NCBI GenBank assembly: GCA_937891595.1 | Contig: CALATF010000052.1 | Coordinates: forward strand, 20,145 to 84,144 | Length of the DNA stretch: 64,000 nt | Reading direction: 5' to 3' | Source: an uncultured Clostridia bacterium | Lineage (GTDB): Bacteria; Bacillota; Clostridia; Christensenellales; UBA1242 | Part shown: piece by piece, positions 8,323 through 19,236 of the stretch | Position numbering within the stretch: position 1 is the first letter of the stretch | How the letters are laid out: each line of letters begins with the position of its first letter | The notes under the pieces: model-generated | The model's database searches: none | Told to the model about the DNA's origin: nothing | The model's input: the letters and a program-made list of their open reading frames with translations, nothing else | Position numbers and translations under genes: made by a program

Positions 8323-9450
8323 TTATCTTCTATAGTCAACCTTTATTTGTTCCTGTCTTTTTAGTTCTTTTTTATCTTCAATTTTATTACATACAACTGT
8401 GCTAATAGGAGTGATAATTGTTGACATTAACGAGTTAGTAATAATATATAAAGCAAATATTGCACTAGATGAAATAGTAAACAACAACATAGCAATAGGT
8501 AAAATCCACATCATAGCTTTTGCAAGGCCAGGTTGTTGAACATTAACTGCTTGCCCGTTCTTTGCTTTTGGTTGTGATATTTTTCTAATAAACCATTGTG
8601 ATAAGAATGAAACCAACACAACAATAACAGATAAAACATAAAAACCATTTACATTATTAGTATTGTCATAACCTTGTAATAATAATCCCATTACCAAGTT
8701 ATATTCTTCTTTGCTAACCTCAACATCTGTTGAAGCTTTAAAACTTTCGTAAGTAGAAATTTCTTTTACAGAAGCTTTGTCTGGTAACCATATATTTTTA
8801 ATCCAAAGCCAACTGTCTTTAATGTCTTTGTATTTTTCAACAACTGCTTTTTGAGCATTGTTTATTGCAGTGTCTTTATTTTCTTTAACAGCAGTTTCAT
8901 CACCTATTAAACTTTCTTTTTCAGCAATTAATGCCTTTTGTTCGTCTGCTTTTAAAGTTTTAAAGTTTTGTAAATCATCAATTCCCAAATAATCTTGATA
9001 ATATTCTTTTTCATAGGAAGTGTAATAAGTTGTTTGTAATTCTTCATACTGTTTTCCTATTTTGTAACCAGAAATAAATTTTAAAGAATTGAATAATGTT
9101 AAAAACACTGTAAGTGTAACAACCATATAAACTAACATTACTATACAAGAACCACCCATTCCCATATTATGTTTTTTGTATAGTTCGTTTTGTTTTTGAT
9201 ATAAAAGCTGTTGATTTTGCCCATATCTTTTTTTAAGTTTTTCTAGTTCAGGTTGAAGTTTTGCCTGTACTCTAGATGTTTTATTAGTGTAATATCTTTG
9301 CAAAAAATCTAGTGGTGAAAGCACTAGTTTTAATACAACGGTAAAAAGAATAATTGTCCAAGCATAACTACCAACATCAAAAATCTTAATAAGACTGGAC
9401 CAAAAATTATTCTCTGGCCAAGCAGAGCTTAATAAATTTATAAAATCCAT
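8323..9450 (-). CDS. yidC: YidC/Oxa1 membrane protein insertase
   Basis: Inserts and folds membrane proteins, with or without SecYEG. The 375-residue protein lacks the large periplasmic domain of proteobacterial YidC. Its core begins at YAWTIILFTVVLKLVLSPLDFLQR (about 29-52), containing the cytoplasm-facing conserved arginine. A hydrophilic hairpin (KTSRVQAKLQPELEKLKKRYG) and further membrane segments follow, ending in a charged tail. An unusually long extracytoplasmic insertion (roughly 130-255) separates transmembrane segments 2 and 3. No lipobox signal peptide is evident, unlike B. subtilis SpoIIIJ. Its start overlaps the yidD end by 13 nt, indicating translational coupling. Confidence 0.93.
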   Translation of the reverse strand: MDFINLLSSAWPENNFWSSLIKIFDVGSYAWTIILFTVVLKLVLSPLDFLQRYYTNKTSRVQAKLQPELEKLKKRYGQNQQLLYQKQNELYKKHNMGMGGSCIVMLVYMVVTLTVFLTLFNSLKFISGYKIGKQYEELQTTYYTSYEKEYYQDYLGIDDLQNFKTLKADEQKALIAEKESLIGDETAVKENKDTAINNAQKAVVEKYKDIKDSWLWIKNIWLPDKASVKEISTYESFKASTDVEVSKEEYNLVMGLLLQGYDNTNNVNGFYVLSVIVVLVSFLSQWFIRKISQPKAKNGQAVNVQQPGLAKAMMWILPIAMLLFTISSSAIFALYIITNSLMSTIITPISTVVCNKIEDKKELKRQEQIKVDYRR

Positions 9451-9725
9451 TTTATCTTTCCTTTAATATTGGGTTTAACTTCGTCACGTCCGCCCTTATT
9501 CCATGGGTTACATCTAGCTATTCTTTTAAATCCCATAATCGAGCCTTTAAAAATACCATACTCTTTAACGGCTGTTAAAAAATATTTTGAACAACTAGGA
9601 TAAAACCTACACACATGGGGAAGAAAGGGGGATATACAAAACTTATAGAAATATAAAAAGAAATATTCTATAATTAAAAGTGGAAAGAATATAATTTTAC
9701 AAAAAATATTTAAAATTTTTAGCAT
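9438..9725 (-). CDS. yidD: membrane protein insertion efficiency factor YidD
   Basis: Small 95-residue protein of the YidD (DUF37) family. The signature CRFYPSCSKYFLTAVKEYG is complete, followed by GFKRIARCNPW. An N-terminal amphipathic or hydrophobic segment (about 8-28) would hold it at the inner membrane face. It lies 6 nt after rnpA and overlaps yidC by 13 nt, the conserved rpmH-rnpA-yidD-yidC-jag order. Confidence 0.95.
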   Translation of the reverse strand: MLKILNIFCKIIFFPLLIIEYFFLYFYKFCISPFLPHVCRFYPSCSKYFLTAVKEYGIFKGSIMGFKRIARCNPWNKGGRDEVKPNIKGKIKWIL

Positions 9726-9731
9726 ATAAAA

Positions 9732-10067
9732 TTAACTAATAAACTTAGCCTTTTTTAATAAATTAAAAAAATGCTCTTGCAAAGTAAAATAATCTAAGTT
9801 TTCACAACCTTGCTTTGCAACGAAAATATAATTATTGTTTGGCAATTTTTGTAAATTAAGCCTAACAATTTCACTAAGCTTTCTTTTAACTTTGTGCCTT
9901 ACAACACTATTGCCAACTTTATTGCTTACGCTAAAACCAACTTTTTTATCTTTAAGTTTTGTTTTATGTACATACATAGCAATAAACTTTGAATAAAAAA
10001 CTTCGCCTTTTTTGTAAATAAAATTAAATTCTTTCTTTTTTTTAAGTCTATTATTTTTTTTTAACAT
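9732..10067 (-). CDS. rnpA: ribonuclease P protein component
   Basis: Basic protein subunit of RNase P, needed for tRNA 5' maturation. At 111 residues it is the usual size. It starts MLKKNNRLKKKKEFNFIYKKG, with the F-x-x-V/I-Y-K-x-G motif of the central cleft. The RNR-type helix reads GNSVVRHKVKRKLSEIVR (about 66-83): the usual RNR is RHK, a variant known in other Gram-positive bacteria. It lies 11 nt downstream of rpmH. Confidence 0.95.
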   Translation of the reverse strand: MLKKNNRLKKKKEFNFIYKKGEVFYSKFIAMYVHKTKLKDKKVGFSVSNKVGNSVVRHKVKRKLSEIVRLNLQKLPNNNYIFVAKQGCENLDYFTLQEHFFNLLKKAKFIS

Positions 10068-10078
10068 TTTTTCTTAAA

Positions 10079-10216
10079 TTAAGCAGATAAAACTTTTCTG
10101 CCACGATTTCTACGTCTTTTTAAAACTTTTCTACCATTTCTTGTAGCCATTCTTTTTCTAAAGCCATGAACTTTAACTCTTCTTTTTTTGTTTGGTTGGT
10201 AAGTTCCCTTTTCCAT
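10079..10216 (-). CDS. rpmH: 50S ribosomal protein L34
   Basis: The 45-residue protein begins [20 protein letters not shown] and ends [12 protein letters not shown], matching L34 over its entire length. ATG 10216 is preceded by a perfect aggaggt Shine-Dalgarno at about 10220-10226. It heads the rpmH-rnpA-yidD-yidC-jag operon. Confidence 0.98.
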   Translation of the reverse strand: MEKGTYQPNKKRRVKVHGFRKRMATRNGRKVLKRRRNRGRKVLSA

Positions 10217-10484
10217 AAAAAACCTCCTGTAAAATTTTATATAAGAAATTAAATTTTTTCTTTGTGCAAGTTTGTCCGTGGTAAAAGATTAATCGGTCGC
10301 TTTAAAACTGGTCTTCAATATTAAACTCGCTTGGCTAGTTTAGAATATTTTAACTTACTTGTCAACAAAAAAATTCTTGAAAAATTTATATACTTTGCAC
10401 TAAAATTTTTTTGCTAATTAAAATATATTATTTTATTAATAATATAGTTTAAAAACAAAACCGACCAACTTGTATTAAACAAAA
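10217..10484 (-). promoter_or_regulatory. rpmH operon promoter and 5' leader
   Basis: A near-consensus sigma-A promoter lies on the minus strand: TTGACA at 10365-10360, a 17-nt spacer, TAAACT at 10342-10337. It gives a leader of about 110 nt before rpmH. The leader contains several G/C-rich islets against an AT background, so it may fold, but I recognise no riboswitch. To the right, 10379-10484 shows nothing nameable. Confidence 0.75.
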
Positions 10485-10519
10485 TTGCTACATTCCTTTG
10501 TTTTAGCGGAATGTAGCAA
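10485..10519 (-). terminator. terminator of the unknown gene upstream of rpmH
   Basis: A perfect 12-bp stem ttgctacattcc/ggaatgtagcaa with an 11-nt loop. On the minus strand it is followed by TTTTGTTT. It separates the 10664-11488 gene from the rpmH operon. Confidence 0.8.
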
Positions 10520-10663
10520 GAAATCTTTTATATTACTAAAAACAAAAAACAGTTAGTCGATTTTTCGTTTTAATATTTTAACTTTTAAATTTATTTAAAA
10601 TTTTATATTTCTTTAAATTTTATTTTTAACAAATCTAAAATCGTAAGCAATTTTATTTTGATT

Positions 10664-11488
10664 TTAGTTTTCAACCATATCAGAAGTAGCTTCGTTAAAA
10701 TTTTGTTCACCGACTACACCGTCGAGATTTTCGGCAAAACTTTTGTCTAAATTAAATCTTAATTTGTCTACTATAAAACTTGCGCTTGCCCCCCAAATAT
10801 CATTACTAAAACTCCCAAAATTCAAACTTCTCATTGTTTGTTCATTAGGAAAATAGTTGAAATTAACTGAAACATAGTTAGGGTCAGAAGAATATGAGTA
10901 AACTTCATTATCGCACATCTCTTTTGAAGAATGAATATTACATATCCCCTGAGCAACTGCTTGTTGTATCTCATCAAAAGAAAATTGCTTTAATTCAATA
11001 TTTGTTCCCTTTTGTGGTTCTTTATAAAATTTTGTAGGAATACTAAAAAATTCATGAACATCAACCAAAGGCATTAAAGTTAAAAACAATTCTTCTACTG
11101 TCTTTTTTTCTGGTAAGTTATTGTCAGCACTGTTTACTAAAACTATAACATCATTTTGATAAGTATAGTATTTTAAAAGGTCATATGTTGATACATAATC
11201 TTTCCAATTTTCACCTTGTTGTTTTATTTCAAAGTATCTACCAACACCTTCTTTCCCAGCTGTCTTTTGTATAAATTGAGTTTCTAAAAAATTATTGATT
11301 ATTTTTGGTCTTTCGCCAGTAAGAAAACCTCTTAATTCTTTATTAATAAAAAATTCATCTCTTTTTTCGTTAGGATTACTAAAACCATATCTAGATGCAA
11401 CATCGTTATTGTACATACTATCAATTTTGTTGTCGTTATCATCTGTTAGAGCTCTAAAAATTCCTCTAAGTAGTTCTTCTGTGTACAT
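10664..11488 (-). CDS. hypothetical protein between dnaN and rpmH
   Basis: I do not recognise this 274-residue protein. It is acidic, soluble-looking and rich in Asn, Asp, Phe and Tyr, with no signal peptide or membrane segment. The central part contains ENWKDYVSTYDLLKYYTYQNDVIVLVNSADN, suggesting an alpha/beta domain. The ATG at 11488 is preceded by aaaagga. It is monocistronic: a TATGAT-like -10 lies about 35 nt upstream and a strong terminator follows. The flanking DNA carries DnaA boxes and the AT-rich origin candidate. Base use resembles its neighbours, so recent transfer is not indicated. Confidence 0.7.
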   Translation of the reverse strand: MYTEELLRGIFRALTDDNDNKIDSMYNNDVASRYGFSNPNEKRDEFFINKELRGFLTGERPKIINNFLETQFIQKTAGKEGVGRYFEIKQQGENWKDYVSTYDLLKYYTYQNDVIVLVNSADNNLPEKKTVEELFLTLMPLVDVHEFFSIPTKFYKEPQKGTNIELKQFSFDEIQQAVAQGICNIHSSKEMCDNEVYSYSSDPNYVSVNFNYFPNEQTMRSLNFGSFSNDIWGASASFIVDKLRFNLDKSFAENLDGVVGEQNFNEATSDMVEN

Positions 11489-11947
11489 ATATTTTTCCTT
11501 TTAATTCAACTAAAATAGTGTATCATAGCTTTTTAAAAATATATATAGTCAGTTTGCACATATTTTTATTTTTTTATTATCCACAAACACTTAACTAAAT
11601 GTGGATAATATCCTTTGTTTTAGCGACATATAACTATTTTTTAATAAATAAATATTTAAAAATAAAAAATATAATTTTTTTAAATTCTATTATTAAATTT
11701 TTTATATTAAATTATAAATTAATTAATAATATAATATAATAAAAAAATAAAATTTTTTAATTTTTTTTCATAAAAATAATACTTTATTATAATTTAATAA
11801 ATAATATAGTTGTTTATAATTTTTTTCGTAATTTTTTAACGTAAAAAGAAAAAAATTTTTATAATATATTAATTAATAAAATAATTTTATGTTTTAAAAA
11901 AAATAATAAAAAAAACAACCCGATTAGGTTGCTTTTTTATTTAAATT
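11489..11947. other. AT-rich gap with paired DnaA boxes (oriC candidate arm)
   Basis: The 459-nt gap between dnaN and the unknown gene holds two perfect inverted DnaA boxes: TTATCCACA at 11577-11585 and TGTGGATAA at 11600-11608. Next to them, about 11640-11900 is almost entirely A and T, resembling a DNA-unwinding element. The dnaN terminator lies at its right end. Together with the dnaN-dnaA gap this makes a bipartite origin plausible. Confidence 0.6.
11911..11938 (-). terminator. dnaN terminator
   Basis: Hairpin with arms gcaacc and gggttgt on the minus strand (one G-T pair), followed by eight T residues, starting about 10 nt after the dnaN stop. Confidence 0.8.
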
Positions 11948-13054
11948 TTATTGATTTATAATTCTAACAGGTAAAATTAAGTATAAATATTCGTCTCCAT
12001 CATTTGGTGTTATTACACATGGGCTTGAAGGCATATTAAAACTAATTTTTATTGCTTCGTCAGAAATTGTTCTTAAACATTCAGTAAAATATCTGCTATT
12101 AAAAGCAATTGTTAAATCATTACCTTTAAGTGAAATACCTATGTTTTCTTTTATATTGCCTATGTCTGAGTTAGAAGTAAGTGTTAAAACTTTTTCTTTA
12201 ATATCAAATTTAACTAAATTGTTTCTATCTACCCTAGAAAGCACTGAAGTTCTTTCAATAGCTTCTTCAAAAACATTTTTACTAATTGTAAGATTTGTTG
12301 AAAAATCTTTTGGAATAATTTGTTTGTAATTAATAAAATCGCCATCAATAAGTCTTGTAATAATTTTTGTGTTATCAAATTCAACCATTAAGAAGTTCTT
12401 TTGAATATAAACATTAATTTCTTCATCGTTATCTTCTAAGAACTTGCAAATTTCAGTTAAACTTTTAGCTGGAACAATAATGCTTGTATTAACTGTTGTT
12501 TTAACTAATGGTTTTTTAACAAATGCAAGTCTATAACCATCAAGACCAACAGAATTAATACAATCTTGGTTAATTTCAAAACAACAACCTTTTAAAACTG
12601 GTCTAGTATCATCAATAGCAGTTGAGAAAATTGATTTGTTAATAAGAGTTTTAAAATCTTTTTGTTTAATTGTAAAGAAATCACCATCTTCAATAATATT
12701 TAAATTAGGAAACTCTACAACATTAAAACATTGAACATAACTTTCACTATCTGTGTAATTAATTTTTAATCTGTTTTTATCAGATAATTCAAGTTCTATT
12801 TTTTCTCCAGTAAGTTTTTTAATAAATTCCGAAAAGAATTTACCAGGAATAACTGTTTCGCCTTCTAATTTTACATCTGCTTTAATTGTTTTTTCAATAG
12901 CTAACTCTAAGTCTGTTGCTGATAACTTTAATCTATCATTTTCTGCACTAAGTTTAATACCTTCTAAAACCGGATTTGTAGTTTTGTTAGATATTGCTTT
13001 TATTACTTGAGCAGTTGCAATACTTAAGTCAAGCCCGTCACATACAACCTTCAT
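11948..13054 (-). CDS. dnaN: DNA polymerase III beta sliding clamp
   Basis: Ring-shaped processivity clamp with three similar domains; 368 residues, the usual size. MKVVCDGLDLSIATAQVIKAISNKTTNPVLEGIKLSA is a typical domain I start, and the C-terminal MPSSPCVITPNDGDEYLYLILPVRI closes the peptide-binding pocket region. ATG 13054 is preceded by aaaggag. A 390-nt gap separates it from dnaA, so it probably has its own promoter, and a clear terminator follows. Confidence 0.97.
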   Translation of the reverse strand: MKVVCDGLDLSIATAQVIKAISNKTTNPVLEGIKLSAENDRLKLSATDLELAIEKTIKADVKLEGETVIPGKFFSEFIKKLTGEKIELELSDKNRLKINYTDSESYVQCFNVVEFPNLNIIEDGDFFTIKQKDFKTLINKSIFSTAIDDTRPVLKGCCFEINQDCINSVGLDGYRLAFVKKPLVKTTVNTSIIVPAKSLTEICKFLEDNDEEINVYIQKNFLMVEFDNTKIITRLIDGDFINYKQIIPKDFSTNLTISKNVFEEAIERTSVLSRVDRNNLVKFDIKEKVLTLTSNSDIGNIKENIGISLKGNDLTIAFNSRYFTECLRTISDEAIKISFNMPSSPCVITPNDGDEYLYLILPVRIINQ

Positions 13055-13444
13055 TTTATATTCTCCTTTTTTTTAATTTAATAATAATATTAAGCGTGTG
13101 TAAATGTGAATAACCTTTTTTTTAACAAAATGTTGTGTTTTTATTTTAGCACAAATTTCAAAAAACTCAATATGTTGTTGTGGATAATTTTTTTTAGCAA
13201 TAATTAAAATTGTTGATAACTTTATCTTTGTTCGACCAAGTGTTCTAAAACACTTTCGCGCGTATTAAATTATTAATTTATTAATAATATTAATTATAAA
13301 ACGTTATTAATAAGCATTGTGAATTTGTGTATAACTTTTTATACAACCCATATATTGTGGTTTTTTTAAAAAAAATTAAAAAAAATCAATAAATATTGAT
13401 AAATTTTATCAACAAAAAAAGTGGAAAAATATGTATATTTGTTT
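13055..13444. other. oriC: oriC candidate: dnaA-dnaN intergenic region with DnaA boxes
   Basis: Three exact DnaA boxes (TGTGNATAA) share one orientation: 13105-13113 (TGTGAATAA), 13179-13187 (TGTGGATAA) and 13326-13334 (TGTGTATAA). One-mismatch boxes lie near 13211 and 13396, with very AT-rich spacers. The dnaA-dnaN gap carries origin boxes in several Bacillota. The global strand switch at about 14.8-15.1 kb supports an origin here or just to the right. A short inverted repeat gtgtt/aacac lies near 13240. Confidence 0.75.
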
Positions 13445-14803
13445 TTAATTGTCAGATTTTATCATAGCGATAATATCTTCAATATTTGTTTTTAAAGACC
13501 TATCAGTCTTAATGTTTTGTGAAATTTTATCCCTAGCGTGCATAATTGTTGTATGGTCCCTACCACCAAAAGCATTACCTATTGTCATTAAAGGAACATC
13601 CATAAGTTCTGTAATTAAATAAATACAAATTTGCCTTGGGTCAACAATTTCTTTGTTTTTCTTTTTGCCAACAAGGTCTGCTTTTTTAACATTGTAATAT
13701 TTACAAACAGTGTCCATAATCTTTTCGACTGTCAAGTTTTGATTTTGAGTGTTAGCAATATCTTTTAAAGCTTCTTCAGCTTCAAGCATTGTAGCTTTAG
13801 ATCTACCTATTAAACTAGAAAGTGAAACAACTTTATTTAAACTACCTTCAAGTTCCCTGATATTTGTATCAATACTTTCAGCAAGAAATTCTAAAACATC
13901 ATTTTCAACACTATAATTTTCTATTTCAACTTTCTTTTGTAAAATTGCAAGTCTTGTTTCAAAATCAGGTTTTTGAATATCTTGAATCAAACCGCCCGTA
14001 AATCTTGATTTTAAACGTTCCTCAAGTGTTTCCATGTTTCTTGGGTGTTTATCAGAAGAAATTACAATTTGTTTGTCTAATTGATATAAATCATTAAAAG
14101 TGTGGAAGAATTCTTCCTGAGTGCTTGTTTTGTTAGAAATAAATTGAATATCATCAACCATTAAAACATCAACATCTCTATATTTATCTCTAAAAGCTTT
14201 ATTAGCATTTTCTTTTTTATCTGCTTTTAAAGCTTGGATATAGTCGTTTGTGAATTGTTCACTTGTAACATATAAAATTTTTATATTTTTGTTATTTTTT
14301 TTAATATAATTACCTATTGCGTGCAATAAGTGAGTTTTTCCTAAACCAACGCCACCGTAAATAAAAAGTGGATTGTATTTTTTACCTGGGTTTTCGGCAA
14401 CACTTCTTGAAGCTGCGTAAACAAATTGATTGCTTTTACCAACAACAAAACTTTCAAATGTGTATTTTTCGTTTAATTTGTTTTTATCGTTTAACATGTT
14501 ATTAGTTTCAATCATGTCCTCAGCTTCTTTAACATCTTCTAAAAAAGCTTCTTTTTCACCTGGTTCTAAAACTAAAATATCTTCAATGTTGTCAAAATGT
14601 TCTTTAACAACGTTTAATAATTTTTCTTTATGCAATTTTAAAAGTTGATTTTTGTTTGTAGAGGTTGAAGCCAAAACAACTAATTTATTTTTATCAACCT
14701 TAATAGGCTCTAAAGTTTCAATATATAAATCGTAACTTACTGCAGTTACCAAATTTTCCATTTCTTTTAGAACTTCATTCCACCTAGTTAAAAAATTATT
14801 CAT
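13445..14803 (-). CDS. dnaA: chromosomal replication initiator DnaA
   Basis: AAA+ initiator that binds DnaA boxes and melts the origin. The 452-residue protein has all four domains: N-terminal DnaB-contact domain (1-85), short linker, AAA+ core with Walker A GGVGLGKTHLLHAIG (about 150-164), Walker B VLMVDDIQF and a sensor region, then the DNA-binding helix-turn-helix with the DnaA signature GGRDHTTIMHARDKI near 417-431. ATG 14803 has gagaggt upstream. It reads in the same direction as rpmH, unlike B. subtilis where rpmH and dnaA diverge. Confidence 0.98.
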   Translation of the reverse strand: MNNFLTRWNEVLKEMENLVTAVSYDLYIETLEPIKVDKNKLVVLASTSTNKNQLLKLHKEKLLNVVKEHFDNIEDILVLEPGEKEAFLEDVKEAEDMIETNNMLNDKNKLNEKYTFESFVVGKSNQFVYAASRSVAENPGKKYNPLFIYGGVGLGKTHLLHAIGNYIKKNNKNIKILYVTSEQFTNDYIQALKADKKENANKAFRDKYRDVDVLMVDDIQFISNKTSTQEEFFHTFNDLYQLDKQIVISSDKHPRNMETLEERLKSRFTGGLIQDIQKPDFETRLAILQKKVEIENYSVENDVLEFLAESIDTNIRELEGSLNKVVSLSSLIGRSKATMLEAEEALKDIANTQNQNLTVEKIMDTVCKYYNVKKADLVGKKKNKEIVDPRQICIYLITELMDVPLMTIGNAFGGRDHTTIMHARDKISQNIKTDRSLKTNIEDIIAMIKSDN

Positions 14804-14830
14804 ACAAACCTCTCAAATAAATATATAATT

Positions 14831-14859
14831 ATATTACTACAATAATTAATATTTGTCAA
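14831..14859 (-). promoter_or_regulatory. dnaA promoter
   Basis: Consensus -35 TTGACA at 14859-14854, 17-nt spacer, -10 TAATAT at 14836-14831, minus strand. It gives a short leader ending in the gagaggt ribosome site. Confidence 0.8.
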
Positions 14860-15119
14860 GAAAATAAAGGTTTTTAGCCTTTTTTAGTAAGTAATAAATT
14901 TGTTCAATTTGTACAAAAATTTAATAAAATTTATTATGTATAAAATATAAAAATACTTTTAAACAAGCAATAAAAATTTTTGGTTAAAAATAACAAAAAA
15001 TAGTATATTTTGGTAAAAAATATCTATTTTTACTTAAAAACAATAAAAACAAATGTTTTTTAATAAAAAATTATAGAATTTAATTTATTTAAAAATACCT
15101 TTTAAAAGTGTTTAAATTA

Positions 15120-15128
15120 TGATAAAAT
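15120..15128 (+). promoter_or_regulatory. extended -10 of recF abutting the start codon
   Basis: TGA-TAAAAT, with TAAAAT at 15123-15128, ends 6 nt before ATG 15135. No Shine-Dalgarno is present, so the recF message is predicted to be leaderless. Confidence 0.6.
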
Positions 15129-15134
15129 ATTCAC

Positions 15135-16241
15135 ATGTATATAGAAAGTGTAAAACTAGAAAATTTTAGAAATTATAATACGTGTGAAGTAAAATTAAAG
15201 CCAAATCTAAATGTTTTTAAGGGTAACAATGCTCAAGGTAAGACAAATTTTTTAGAAAGCATATATTTTTCAAGCATAGGTAAATCTCCTAAAACAAATA
15301 AAGAAAAAGACTTAATTTTATGGGGCGAAGATAGTGCAAAAATAACAATTAACCTAAAAAAACAATATTTTAGTCAAAAAATAGAGGTTTTTTTAAACAA
15401 AAGCACTAATAAAACAATAAAAATAAATAGTTTGAATATTAGAAAAATAGGTGACTTAATAGGAGAAATGCCAGTTGTTTATTTTTCTCCCGAGGAAATA
15501 GGTTTAATAAAAGATGGTCCTGCAGATAGAAGAAGATTTATGGATATTGATATTAGTCAATTAAATAAAAACTATTTTTACTTGCTTTGCAGGTATGAAA
15601 AAGTTTTGGCAGAACGAAATAAATTATTAAAGCAAACAAGAAAAATTGAAAATCTTTATGAAACCATTGAACTTTGGGATTCTCAACTTGCAGATATAGC
15701 TAGTAAAATTATATTTTTTAGGTTGGATTTTATAGAAAAAATTAAAGAACCCGCAAAAAAAGTTCATTCCAATATAACTTCTAATCAAGAAGTGCTTGAA
15801 GTAAAATATCAGGGTATTCAATTAAAAAATGTTGAAGAAATTAAAGGAAAGTTATTAAAAGCTTATAAATCTAGTTTGCAAAAAGATTTTGAGTTTGGTT
15901 ATACAACGGTAGGCCCACATAGAGATGATATAGAAATTACAATCAACAACATTGATATTCGAAATTTTGGTTCACAAGGTCAACAAAGGCTCGCAACTCT
16001 TTCTCTCAAAGTTGCCGAACTTGTTTTATTTGAAAAACAAACAGGTGAAAAACCTATTTTACTTCTTGATGATGTTTTAAGTGAATTAGATGCAAAAAGA
16101 CAAAAAAATTTATTAAATGAAATAAAAAATTATCAAACTATAATAACAACTACAAAATTTGGTAAAATTTCAGATGAAAATAGTACAATTTTTATGGTAA
16201 AAAATGCTGTTATTGAAGAAAAACAAAATATAAAAAATTAA
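15135..16241 (+). CDS. recF: DNA repair and replication protein RecF
   Basis: SMC-like ABC ATPase that helps load RecA at single-strand gaps. The 368-residue protein starts MYIESVKLENFRNY, with Walker A KGNNAQGKTNFLESIYF at about 29-45. The ABC signature is NFGSQGQQRLATLSLKVAE near 276-294 and the Walker B is KPILLLDDVLSELD near 307-320. The usual dnaN-recF link is broken: recF here reads away from dnaA and leads to gyrB. No yaaA-type S4 gene precedes it in the window. A terminator follows the stop codon directly. Confidence 0.96.
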   Translation: MYIESVKLENFRNYNTCEVKLKPNLNVFKGNNAQGKTNFLESIYFSSIGKSPKTNKEKDLILWGEDSAKITINLKKQYFSQKIEVFLNKSTNKTIKINSLNIRKIGDLIGEMPVVYFSPEEIGLIKDGPADRRRFMDIDISQLNKNYFYLLCRYEKVLAERNKLLKQTRKIENLYETIELWDSQLADIASKIIFFRLDFIEKIKEPAKKVHSNITSNQEVLEVKYQGIQLKNVEEIKGKLLKAYKSSLQKDFEFGYTTVGPHRDDIEITINNIDIRNFGSQGQQRLATLSLKVAELVLFEKQTGEKPILLLDDVLSELDAKRQKNLLNEIKNYQTIITTTKFGKISDENSTIFMVKNAVIEEKQNIKN

Positions 16242-16275
16242 AAAAGATTTAAATTATACAAATTTAAGTCTTTTT
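16241..16275 (+). terminator. recF terminator
   Basis: A 15-bp stem aaaaagatttaaatt/aatttaagtcttttt (one G-T pair) with a 5-nt loop, followed by more T residues, begins at the recF stop codon. Confidence 0.75.
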
Positions 16276-16882
16276 TTATTAAAAAATTGCCAAAATTATA
16301 AAGAAAATATAAATAAAAATAAAAAAATATTTAAAAATAAAAGTCAAAAAACAAATTATTACAATAAAATCTAAAACTTTTAAATAAATATTAAATTGTA
16401 TAAATTTAAAATTAAATTAAAACTTTATATAAAAAATGATTAAAATTAAATATACACATAAAAGTTAAAATTATAAAAATTATAATTAAAACTATTTTAT
16501 TTTTTATAGTTTTTTATAAAAATAATTAAAACAAAAATACTTTTAAATCTTAAAAAATGTTTTTTTAAATTAAAATTTTTGTTTAAAAATTTTTATTAAA
16601 ATAATAATTTTATTAAAAATTTCTAAAAAAAAGCCAAAAAAGCATCAATTTTCACTTAATTTTCATGTTTTTCACACACTTTGGCAAACGCTAAAAATTT
16701 TAAATTAACATAGTTATAAAATTATAATTATTATAATTTAATGATTTGTCTTAATTTTTATCTATTTTTAGGCAAAATTTTATCCTGAAATTATAAAAAA
16801 TTTTTCATAAAAAATTTACAAATTTGCTTTTTTTTTAAAAACATATATGATATATTATATATATAATATATATTAATAATAT
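16276..16882. other. long AT-rich gene-free stretch upstream of gyrB
   Basis: About 600 nt of almost pure A/T with many short ttaaaatta-like near-repeats and no open frame of note. A slightly richer island at 16630-16700 contains gccaaa and tttggc about 45 nt apart. No exact DnaA box was found. It may simply be a spacer, or a second easily melted region of the origin. Confidence 0.5.
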
Positions 16883-16920
16883 TATAATAGGAAAAACCAA
16901 ACATCGAACACAAGTTTGGT
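16883..16920 (+). promoter_or_regulatory. gyrB promoter -10 and 5' leader hairpin
   Basis: TATAAT at 16883-16888 predicts a start near 16895. The leader then opens with a 7-bp hairpin accaaac/gtttggt (16896-16902, 16914-16920), placed at the RNA 5' end where it could protect the message from decay. A good aaggag follows at about 16938-16943 before ATG 16955. Confidence 0.6.
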
Positions 16921-16939
16921 TACTTAATTTTTTTTGTAA

Positions 16940-18892
<1,953 letters not shown>

Positions 18893-18909
18893 ATTAAAGA
18901 GAATAAATA

Positions 18910-19227
18910 ATGGTAGATTTAAATAAATTACAGCAAGAAATTTATCAAAATAAAGTTAACAAAGGTTTTAATGTTTCAGATAATAAGGAAAATATATACA
19001 GGCAATTTTGCTTAATACAGGGTGAGCTTTCCGAAGCTTTTGAAGCTTATAATAAAAACTTAAATAATTTAGGTGAAGAACTTGCAGATGTTTGTATTTA
19101 TATTCTTGGTTTAAGCCAAATAAAAGGCATAAATCTTGAAGAAGAAATATTAAAAAAAATAGAAGTTAACAAAAAAAGAAAATATAAAAACGTTAATGGA
19201 GTTTTTATAAAAGAAGAACAAAAATAG
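18910..19227 (+). CDS. MazG-like nucleotide pyrophosphohydrolase
   Basis: 105-residue all-alpha NTP-PPase-like protein. The metal-binding pattern is visible as GELSEAFEAY (38-47) and EELADVCIYILGL (57-69), the ExxE...ExxD arrangement typical of single-domain MazG-like enzymes that hydrolyse noncanonical or excess nucleoside triphosphates to monophosphates. It lies 17 nt after gyrB and 9 nt before the next gene. The start has aaagaga upstream. The substrate is unknown. Confidence 0.8.
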   Translation: MVDLNKLQQEIYQNKVNKGFNVSDNKENIYRQFCLIQGELSEAFEAYNKNLNNLGEELADVCIYILGLSQIKGINLEEEILKKIEVNKKRKYKNVNGVFIKEEQK

Positions 19228-19236
19228 GTAAAAATA

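Larger units (their letters stand above)
14804..15134. other. divergent dnaA-recF intergenic region
   Basis: 331 nt of AT-rich DNA separate two divergently read genes and mark the strand-switch point of the window. It contains the dnaA promoter, the recF -10, and two near-identical stretches ttttggttaaaaata / ttttggtaaaaaata (about 14979 and 15009). No exact DnaA box was found in it. Confidence 0.6.

Noticed and set aside
9732..10067. RHK in place of RNR in RnpA as an oddity
   Set aside because: Known variation in Gram-positive RnpA proteins; recorded only in the gene entry.
16290..16620. Short recurring ttaaaatta-like words as a possible repeat array
   Set aside because: No fixed unit length or spacing; consistent with low-complexity A/T sequence.
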